6,396 nt of DNA from JBDKTH01 sp964558295. GTDB taxonomy: Bacteria > Planctomycetota > Planctomycetia > Pirellulales > Thermoguttaceae. Location: positions 1 to 6,396 of the forward strand of contig CAZLDQ010000276.1 of NCBI GenBank assembly GCA_964558295.1. The letters run 5' to 3'. A model generated the notes under the pieces. It saw only the letters and a list, made by a program, of their open reading frames with translations, had not been told where the DNA came from and made no database searches. Below, piece by piece: positions 1 to 5,069 of this stretch. The stretch's first letter is position 1; each line of letters opens with the position of its first letter. The translations under genes were made by a program, and so were the position numbers.

Positions 1-106
1 CATCCCGATTGCCTTTGCGGGGAATCGCGATTTTACCGCTCAACAAACCCTAGCAATCGCAACGACTTCCAAACAACGCAAGCGACTCCCTTGGATCAGG
101 TGGTAG

Positions 107-135
107 TTGCAGGGCAGGAGAGGGGGGAGTATCCT
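107..135 (+). promoter_or_regulatory. weak sigma70-like promoter candidate
   Basis: TTGCAG at 107-112 and TATCCT at 130-135 are separated by exactly 17 bases. They match the -35 and -10 consensus at 3/6 and 4/6 positions. A start near 141-143 would give a leader of about 100 nt before the esterase ATG at 242. The rest of 1-241 shows no gene, so a promoter is expected somewhere here, but the match is weak and a purine-rich run fills much of the spacer. Confidence 0.25.
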
Positions 136-241
136 AGTGTTGTCCGACAGCACCGTGATCCAAGGCCCCCAGCTCTGAAGCTTACGGTCACTAACGATGC
201 GAATGTTGTTTTTTTCCAGGTTGTCCTGTGGGAGGCAAGCG

Positions 242-1384
242 ATGCGTCTTCGGGTCTCTGCTGTTGTTGCCGTCTCCTTCGTGGTGCTCGCCTCGTCAGC
301 CGTTCCCATGGTGCAGGCGGACGATTCTGTGCCCCTTCGTCCGGAGGCACTCAAGCCATTTTGGTGCTCGGAGACGATGGATGGCGAGAGTGTTCTCTTC
401 ATGAGCGATGATGCCACGACCGCACCCAAGGCAACGCTCCTGTTCGAACCCACGAAGATCCTCTCGGTTTGTAACTCGTCAGGCACGACCACCTACATTG
501 AAGGGAAAGACTATCTCTGGACGCCGGGATCAAGAGAGATCACGTTGCCGCAAGGTTCCCGGATCGTGCACAAAACGCCGCAAGATCTTCGCCGGCCTGC
601 CAACTCCCAACGCCACCGCCTGCCTCACCGCGACGGAAACGGCGAAATCTTTTTCGGAGCCACCCATGAATACCACGACCTGCAGACGATCGTCACTTAC
701 ACGCATAAGCCAGACACCTGGAAAGGGCCGGTGCCTGCGTTTGCCGGGGAGCAGTTGTCTGGCACATTCCAGCGACTCCAAGGCAAACAGCCGCTTACGA
801 TCGCCTTGCTCGGCGACAGTATTTCCACCGGCTGCAATGCGTCCGGCTGGGCCAAGGTGGCCCCGTTCCAGCCCCCCTTCCAAGACCTGCTCGTAGCGAA
901 TCTCAAAGCGACATACGGCGCCGACGTGTCGCTGAAGAACTTCGCCGTCGGCGGCACCAATACCGTTTGGGGCGTCAAGCAAATCCCCTCACTGGTCGAA
1001 GCCAAGCCGGACCTCGTGATCCTGGCCTTTGGGATGAACGATGTTCACGGCCTAACAGCCGCCCAGTATCAGGCGAACATCCAGACCATGATCCAGTCCG
1101 TGCGCCGCGAGTTGCCCAAGACTGAATTCATCCTCATCGCCTCAATGCTCGGCAATCCCGACTGGGCGGCCTTGCGCATGGAACGTTTTCCCCAGTATCG
1201 CGACGCCCTGGCCCGACTCTCCGGTCCCGGCATCGCCCTGGCCGACATGACGGGCATCTGGACCGAGTTGCACAAATACAAACGCGACTGGGACTTGACC
1301 GGCAATGGCGTCAATCATCCCAACGATTTCGGCCATCGTATTTACGCACAGATTCTCTCCACCCTCTTGATTCCCAACCCCTAG
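242..1384 (+). CDS. secreted SGNH/GDSL-family hydrolase (probable carbohydrate esterase)
   Basis: This is a 380-residue exported esterase that probably removes acyl groups from a carbohydrate; the substrate cannot be read from the sequence. The ATG at 242 is chosen over the in-frame ATG at 197 because GGGAGG lies 6 bases upstream and because it begins a clean Sec signal peptide (MRLR, then a hydrophobic core, cleavage likely after VQA at residue 26). Residues about 27-180 form a beta-rich N-terminal domain. The SGNH core follows: block I GDSIS with nucleophile Ser193, block II AVGGTN with oxyanion Gly237/238, block III GMND with Asn266, and block V NHPND with His359. The usual Asp three residues before the His is Gly356. 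A beta domain before an SGNH core recalls carbohydrate esterase family 2, but this assignment is inference. The gene is followed after 34 nt by the oxidoreductase and is probably co-transcribed with it. Confidence 0.88.
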   Translation: MRLRVSAVVAVSFVVLASSAVPMVQADDSVPLRPEALKPFWCSETMDGESVLFMSDDATTAPKATLLFEPTKILSVCNSSGTTTYIEGKDYLWTPGSREITLPQGSRIVHKTPQDLRRPANSQRHRLPHRDGNGEIFFGATHEYHDLQTIVTYTHKPDTWKGPVPAFAGEQLSGTFQRLQGKQPLTIALLGDSISTGCNASGWAKVAPFQPPFQDLLVANLKATYGADVSLKNFAVGGTNTVWGVKQIPSLVEAKPDLVILAFGMNDVHGLTAAQYQANIQTMIQSVRRELPKTEFILIASMLGNPDWAALRMERFPQYRDALARLSGPGIALADMTGIWTELHKYKRDWDLTGNGVNHPNDFGHRIYAQILSTLLIPNP

Positions 1385-1400
1385 TCAGACCACGCGAACA

Positions 1401-1408
1401 AGGAGGAG
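1401..1408 (+). promoter_or_regulatory. strong Shine-Dalgarno site of the oxidoreductase gene
   Basis: AGGAGGAG lies 10 bases before the ATG at 1419, in the 34-nt gap after the esterase stop. It fixes the start so that the Tat signal is included. It also suggests that the second gene is translated independently from a shared message. Confidence 0.75.
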
Positions 1409-1418
1409 ATTCGAGCCG

Positions 1419-2831
1419 ATGAACAAGAACGTAACAGGCACCGGTTCCCGTCGAGAGTTCTTGAAAAACACTGGTCGGATCGCCGCCGCGTCCTCGCTGG
1501 CAGGCTTAGCCCTCCCCCACGTCCACGCCGCTGAAGACAACACCATCCGGCTGGCCTTGATCGGCTGCGGCGGGCGAGGGTGTGGGGCCGTGGCTAATGC
1601 CTTGTCGGCTGGCGGGCTCGTGGAAGACGATCGCTACCGGCTTGAAGGCGAGGAAAACGCCAAGTCCAGCGGACCGGTTCAACTGGTCGCCATGGCTGAC
1701 CTGCTCCCCGAGCGTCTCGAACAGAAACACGCACTGCTCCACAACATGTTCGGCGACAAGATCAATGTGCCGCCTGAACGTCGCTTCCAAGGCTTCGATG
1801 CCTACCGCAAGGCGATCGACTGCCTCCGCCCGGGCGACGTCGCCATGTTGACGACCCATGCCGGGTTCCGCGCCACGCACCTCGACTACGCCGTAGAAAA
1901 AGGCGTCAACGTCTTCATGGAGAAAGATTTTGCCGCCGATCCGGGCGGCGTGCAACAGATCCTCCGCGCGGCCGAGGTGGCGGAGAAAAAGAACCTCAAG
2001 ATCGCTGCGGGCCTCATGGCCCGCCATTCTTCCGCTCGTCAGGCCATGATCCAGAAGATCCGCGACGGCGCCGTGGGCGACGTCCTACTCGTTCGCGCCT
2101 ACCGCATGGATGCGGGCTACACGATGGCCCCATTCCCCCGCGGCGAAAACGAACTGCTCTGGCAGCTTCATCCCGGCAGGCCCTTCCAGTTCATGTGGTC
2201 CTCCGGCGGAATCATGATCGAGTTGATGATCCATCAGATCGACGAGTGCTTCTGGATCAAGGACGCTTGGCCCGTAGCCGCTCATGGCGTGGGCGGACGC
2301 CGCGCCGATAGTACCGATTGCAGCCAAAACCTTGACAGCTACGCCATCGAGTACACCTTTGCCGACGGCACGAAGGCCCAGGTGACCGGCCGTTACATCC
2401 CCAAGTGCTACAATGATTTCGTCACCTATCTGCACGGCACGAAGTGCGCCGCCCGGTTCTCGGGCAACATCCATGCCCCGAACGGCGTGATCTACAAGGA
2501 TCAGCGGATCGACAACGACAACATCGCTTGGAAGCCGCCCAAGGAACGCGTCAATCCTTGGCAAGCCGAGTGGAACGTCCTATTGAACGCCATCCGCAAC
2601 GACCGCCCCCACAACGAGGCCCGCCGTGCGGCCCTTTCCAACCTCGGCGCCATCATGGGCCGGGCAGCCGTCCATATGGGGCGAACGATCACCTGGGAAG
2701 AAGCGCTCGCCTCAAAATTCCGCTTCTGCGAAAACGTCGCTGCCCTGACCGCCGACAGCCCCGCCCCCGTCCAAGCCAACGCCGAAGGCCGCTACCCCGC
2801 CCCCGTGCCTGGCGCGTGGACGGAGATATAA
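1419..2831 (+). CDS. Tat-exported Gfo/Idh/MocA family oxidoreductase
   Basis: This 470-residue protein is probably an NAD(P)-dependent sugar or sugar-acid dehydrogenase exported folded with its cofactor. The N-terminus carries a twin-arginine motif SRREFLK (residues 10-16), a hydrophobic stretch and a likely cleavage site near VHA (35-37). A Rossmann domain starts at about 43 with the dinucleotide motif GCGGRG (49-54). The segment MEKDFAAD (167-174) sits where the family normally has EKP. The C-terminal domain has GGIMIELMIHQIDE (263-276), with His272 in the usual catalytic position and Glu268 where Asp is usual. The end, SPAPVQANAEGRYPAPVPG, is the proline-rich tail I associate with planctomycete members. 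Length fits the exported subfamily. It follows the esterase by 34 nt in a likely operon. The substrate is unknown; an NAD-dependent glycosidase role (as in GH109, same fold) is an alternative but less likely. Confidence 0.9.
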   Translation: MNKNVTGTGSRREFLKNTGRIAAASSLAGLALPHVHAAEDNTIRLALIGCGGRGCGAVANALSAGGLVEDDRYRLEGEENAKSSGPVQLVAMADLLPERLEQKHALLHNMFGDKINVPPERRFQGFDAYRKAIDCLRPGDVAMLTTHAGFRATHLDYAVEKGVNVFMEKDFAADPGGVQQILRAAEVAEKKNLKIAAGLMARHSSARQAMIQKIRDGAVGDVLLVRAYRMDAGYTMAPFPRGENELLWQLHPGRPFQFMWSSGGIMIELMIHQIDECFWIKDAWPVAAHGVGGRRADSTDCSQNLDSYAIEYTFADGTKAQVTGRYIPKCYNDFVTYLHGTKCAARFSGNIHAPNGVIYKDQRIDNDNIAWKPPKERVNPWQAEWNVLLNAIRNDRPHNEARRAALSNLGAIMGRAAVHMGRTITWEEALASKFRFCENVAALTADSPAPVQANAEGRYPAPVPGAWTEI

Positions 2832-2859
2832 TGGCAAGCGAGAGCGAAAACGGGTAAAC

Positions 2860-2948
2860 CGCGAATCGACACGAATGGACGCGAATCGGGGGGAACGAAA
2901 ACCCGCGAATGAATTGGGCTCATTCGCGTGAATTCGCGTCCATGCGCG
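2860..2948. repeat. mirrored array of CGCGAAT units on a 10-bp pitch
   Basis: Three direct units start at 2860 (CGCGAAT), 2870 (CACGAAT) and 2880 (CGCGAAT). A fourth lies at 2904. Three units of the opposite orientation start at 2922 (ATTCGCG), 2932 (ATTCGCG) and 2942 (ATGCGCG). Within each triplet the pitch is exactly 10 bases, joined by 3-base linkers such as GGA and TCC. The two triplets form a large imperfect inverted repeat just behind the oxidoreductase stop. It may act as a transcription terminator or belong to a dispersed intergenic repeat family; the sequence alone does not decide. Confidence 0.75.
2904..2928 (+). terminator. perfect 9-bp hairpin inside the repeat array, possible terminator
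   Basis: CGCGAATGA (2904-2912) and TCATTCGCG (2920-2928) pair perfectly around a 7-base loop. It lies 73 bases behind the oxidoreductase stop, a suitable place for ending transcription of the first operon. There is no T-tract after it, so a classical Rho-independent terminator is not supported, and the hairpin may only reflect the mirrored repeats. A competing pairing joins ACCCGCGAAT (2901-2910) with 2942-2951 at 9 of 10 bases. Confidence 0.35.
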
Positions 2949-2951
2949 GGT

Positions 2952-3253
2952 CTCTCAACGATACGGCGCGAAGAACGCCACATTTCTTTTGCCCCTCCAG
3001 CGACATCGTTTCCAGGAATGGCCGCAACCTGTTCTGCCGTCCACCGCTTGCCAGCCTGTCGCCGTCGATAGTCTCTTGCCGACAGGCCGGTGGCTGAACG
3101 GGAGAGCTAGCCCAATGGGTCAAGGTCCCCCCGGCCACAATGTGCCGCAATCTCAGCGATCACCACCTCCGCCGGAGGACCTCCGAACACGGCAAGCCGG
3201 TATGCTGGGCAAACCGACGACGAAACCCATCGCTCTGTTGCTGAAACGACCAT
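2952..3253 (-). pseudogene. possible decayed small gene (unrecognised, speculative)
   Basis: Read on the minus strand, one frame runs from an ATG at 3253 with protein-like text (AVFGGPPAEVVIAEIAAHCG at about residues 21-40) to a TAG at 3109-3107. The same frame then continues open through RRRQAGKRWTAEQVAAI, encoded near 3022-3072. The KRWTAEQ segment followed by an arginine/serine-rich stretch weakly resembles the small helix-turn-helix-like proteins (W-T-x-E-E, then R-S-x-x-A-V-x-x-R-R) that I recall from Planctomycetes. There is no ribosome site, and the stop breaks the frame. A second minus frame over 2920-3150 is also open, ending QKKCGVLRAVSLRDP, which could fit a frameshift. Chance open reading in GC-rich DNA remains quite possible. 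Confidence 0.22.
3041..3093. other. long bulged stem-loop
   Basis: CCACCG (3041-3046) and GCCTGTCG (3054-3061) pair with the continuous right arm CGACAGGC plus CGGTGG (3080-3093). This gives an 8-bp inner and a 6-bp outer helix, all Watson-Crick, with one 7-base bulge on the left and an 18-base loop. No T-run follows on either strand. It could be part of a structured RNA, a recombination remnant or chance in GC-rich DNA. It matches no riboswitch or RNA class I recognise. Confidence 0.5.
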
Positions 3254-3349
3254 CAGGTACAATCACGCATGGCGGTCTCCTTGCTACAACGGGTGTGTGA
3301 CCAACACCTTTGTAAGCGACGTAAGCCGCTTTTGTTTTGGATCAATTCG

Positions 3350-3365
3350 CCGTAAGCATTTACGG
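3350..3365. repeat. perfect 6-bp inverted repeat, GTAA/TTAC type
   Basis: CCGTAA (3350-3355) and TTACGG (3360-3365) flank GCAT. The core GTAA-N4-TTAC resembles the inverted repeat at 3602-3614, so the two could be sites for one regulator of the downstream operon. The GTAAGC part also occurs at 3312 and 3321. Confidence 0.35.
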
Positions 3366-3436
3366 GAATGTTAGTGCCATTCGGAACACAAGCCACACGG
3401 AGTCAACCCCGTCGTGCTTTGTTCTTTCAGCCTTCC

Positions 3437-3479
3437 TTCGCCATTTGGGCCTTCGACATTCGACATTTCCCTCCGTCAT
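3437..3479. repeat. cluster of TTCGACAT-like units
   Basis: TTCGCCAT (3437-3444), TTCGACAT (3452-3459), an overlapping TTCGACAT (3459-3466) and the diverged TCCGTCAT (3472-3479) lie within 43 bases. On the minus strand they read ATGNCGAA. They look like a degenerate short-unit intergenic repeat, related in style but not in phase to the CGCGAAT array upstream. The open frame crossing them from 3337 is not protein-like here, which supports a later start for the DUF1559 gene. Confidence 0.5.
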
Positions 3480-3601
3480 CCCAAAGGCCACCCCCCTCGA
3501 TCACGCTACGCCACCCCGAGCCAATCGCACCTATCTGAGAAACAGCGCGAATTTTCCCCGTGAACGGGAATATGTATTTAGAGAACACGCATTTGGCCAC
3601 T

Positions 3602-3614
3602 GTAAACGATTTAC
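3602..3614. promoter_or_regulatory. GTAAA-CGA-TTTAC inverted repeat, possible operator
   Basis: A perfect 5-bp inverted repeat with a 3-base centre lies 35 bases before the DUF1559 start, where an operator or a leader hairpin could act. Its outer GTAA/TTAC halves match those of the repeat at 3350-3365. No recognisable promoter hexamers accompany it, so the role is open. Confidence 0.25.
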
Positions 3615-3648
3615 CCTTCGAAACACCGCGAACTGGGAAAGGCCTAGG

Positions 3649-4584
3649 ATGATGGGTAAAAGGCTGGCTGCTGGTGAAGACGGATGTCCCCTTCACAAAA
3701 GGAGCGGTTTCACTCTCGTCGAACTCCTGGTGGTCATTGCGATTATTGGGGTCTTGATGGCGATGCTTTTGCCGGCCGTACAGGCCGCGCGCGAGGCCGC
3801 GCGGCGATCCCAGTGTATGAACCATCTCAAGCAACTGGCCCTCGCCGCGTTGAACCATGAGTCGACCAAAAAAGAGTTCCCCCCTGGGTGCGATTGGGTT
3901 GCGACAAACACGGGCAGTGGAGAATATGCATGGGGATGGGGAGCGTATCTTCTTCCGCATATCGAACTGTCGACCATCTACGACGTGATTCAACCGGCCC
4001 AGCAAACCTTGGCGACGGCGGTAAACGACGCGACCGCACTGGCCGCCATGAAACAACCGCAATCAACGTTCCTTTGTCCCAGTGATTCCGGTCCCACGCT
4101 TAGCACCAGAACGAACTTGGCCTTCACAAACTACATCGGAGTACATGGTCCGGAGTATCTCTACGGCACCTATCCGACCACCACGTACAGCGGCATGTTC
4201 GGCCACGCGAAGAAACGCAAGATCCCTGAGGTTACGGACGGAACCTCCTGTACCATGCTGTTTGGCGAGCGAGCCTCCCTTAAACCTATCGCAAGCAATG
4301 TCCAGGCCAACTGCATCTATGGCGTTCGAGAGAATGCAATCGGGGGAAGTACGTATCGCGGGTTGTACGAGGTGGCCGCGTCGACCGCTTCACCCATGAA
4401 TTACGTGGCGACCACGGGAATGCCTGCCTGGTATTTGCGAGATGGTTTCAGCAGTCTCCATCCTGGAGGCTCACTGTTCGCATTCATCGACGGCTCCGTT
4501 CATTTCATCAGCGAGAACATCGATACCAACATCTACAGGTGGCTCTCTTCGATCAATGACGGTAAACCGATCACAGAATACTGA
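3649..4584 (+). CDS. DUF1559 protein with prepilin-type N-terminal signal and H-X9-DG motif
   Basis: This 311-residue pseudopilin-like surface protein belongs to the DUF1559 family, heavily expanded in Planctomycetes; its molecular role is not established. The ATG at 3649 (or the adjacent 3652) is chosen because GGGAAAGG lies just upstream and because it places the prepilin signal at the N-terminus; the open frame back to 3337 crosses repeats. The basic leader ends KRSG, cleavage is expected between Gly20 and Phe21, and FTLVELLVVIAIIGVLMAML follows, with the conserved Glu25 of type IV pilins. Next comes AVQAAREAARRSQCMNHLKQ, typical of the family helix, then the DUF1559 domain to about residue 300. 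The motif H-P-G-G...D-G (His271, nine residues, Asp281-Gly282) is the H-X9-DG signature. The stop overlaps the next gene by 29 nt, indicating translational coupling. Confidence 0.93.
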   Translation: MMGKRLAAGEDGCPLHKRSGFTLVELLVVIAIIGVLMAMLLPAVQAAREAARRSQCMNHLKQLALAALNHESTKKEFPPGCDWVATNTGSGEYAWGWGAYLLPHIELSTIYDVIQPAQQTLATAVNDATALAAMKQPQSTFLCPSDSGPTLSTRTNLAFTNYIGVHGPEYLYGTYPTTTYSGMFGHAKKRKIPEVTDGTSCTMLFGERASLKPIASNVQANCIYGVRENAIGGSTYRGLYEVAASTASPMNYVATTGMPAWYLRDGFSSLHPGGSLFAFIDGSVHFISENIDTNIYRWLSSINDGKPITEY

Positions 4585-5056
4585 CCCCGGCACGACATTG
4601 TGTTGCGGTGCTAGAGCTTTCAAACGCCGCCTCCTTGGCGCGTCGAGTCTGCTCCTCATGACTTTGCTAGTCACAACCGGGTGTCAGCGAGGAGATCAGC
4701 CAAGACTGGGAACGGTGTCAGGCGTCATCACGTTTGAGGGAAAGCCCTTGCCGTATGCATTGGTCGCTTTCCATCCGGAACAAGGACGAGTCTCCCTGAG
4801 CGGAACCGATGCAAACGGACGTTACAATCTAGTCTATGTCCGCGATATCCAGGGCGCCAAAGTCGGCAAGCATTCGGTGCGTATCACGATGATCAGCAGA
4901 GAGGAGCGAGACGACGATCCCCACACGCGTTCCGAGCCGGATCCAACTTGGCTGCCCCGTTTCCTGCCCAAAAAATACAATACGGAGACCACACTCCACG
5001 TAGAGGTAAAACCCGGCACAAACACCTTCGATTTCGACCTTCGCGCGAACGACTGA
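4556..5056 (+). CDS. small lipoprotein with carboxypeptidase regulatory-like domain
   Basis: This protein of about 166 residues is the usual partner encoded behind DUF1559 genes; its function is unknown. After a basic stretch (FKRRLL) comes the hydrophobic segment SSLLLMTLLVTTGC, with the lipidation cysteine at residue 43 if the ATG at 4556 is used. The Thr at the -3 lipobox position is atypical. Residues about 55-112 form a transthyretin-like beta-sandwich (VSGVITFEGKPLPYALVAF, GTDANGRYNL, KVGKHSVRITM). The tail KKYN...VEVKPGTNTFDFDL is the standard ending of the family. The start is uncertain: 4556 overlaps the upstream gene and lacks a good ribosome site, while TTG at 4598 would give a more usual leader of about 28 residues. 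The ATG at 4442 is rejected because it lies deep in the upstream gene. The lyase gene follows after 13 nt. Confidence 0.85.
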   Translation: MTVNRSQNTDPGTTLCCGARAFKRRLLGASSLLLMTLLVTTGCQRGDQPRLGTVSGVITFEGKPLPYALVAFHPEQGRVSLSGTDANGRYNLVYVRDIQGAKVGKHSVRITMISREERDDDPHTRSEPDPTWLPRFLPKKYNTETTLHVEVKPGTNTFDFDLRAND

Positions 5057-5069
5057 CGGAGTCCAATCG

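Larger units (their letters stand above)
2832..3648. other. long repeat-rich intergenic region without an intact gene
   Basis: These 817 bases separate the esterase/oxidoreductase pair from the DUF1559 operon. No open frame here has a good ribosome site, a domain or a signal sequence. The region holds a phased CGCGAAT array (2860-2948), a bulged stem-loop (3041-3093), a possible gene remnant on the minus strand (about 2950-3253), a cluster of TTCGACAT-like units (3437-3479) and two GTAA/TTAC inverted repeats (3350-3365 and 3602-3614). A terminator for the first operon and the promoter of the second should both be in here, but no convincing -35/-10 pair was found near 3649. Confidence 0.7.

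Noticed and set aside
23..32. Palindrome AATCGCGATT
   Set aside because: A single short palindrome with no second copy or gene context; compatible with chance.
197..241. Upstream ATG extension of the esterase
   Set aside because: It adds a polar, Cys-containing segment before a complete signal peptide, while the ATG at 242 has GGGAGG at ideal spacing.
1506..2027. 173-residue minus-strand open frame
   Set aside because: Antisense shadow of the GC-rich oxidoreductase gene; no domain and no signal.
3101..3120. tRNA D-arm-like text (AGCTAGCCCAATGGG)
   Set aside because: No acceptor stem, anticodon arm or T-arm can be built around it.
3238..3263. TTGCTG and TACAAT as a promoter
   Set aside because: The spacer is only 14 bases, too short for a sigma70 promoter, and no gene starts nearby downstream.
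2989..3300. 103-residue plus-strand open frame
   Set aside because: Proline-rich low-complexity text, no domain, no ribosome site, and it crosses the long stem-loop.
3314..3337. AAGCG/CGCTT hairpin followed by TTTTGTTTT as a terminator
   Set aside because: The stem is only 5 bp, the T-run is interrupted, and no gene ends within 400 bases upstream on this strand.
3337..3648. 104-codon N-terminal extension of the DUF1559 frame
   Set aside because: The text is not protein-like, crosses the TTCGACAT repeats and would bury the prepilin signal, which must be N-terminal.
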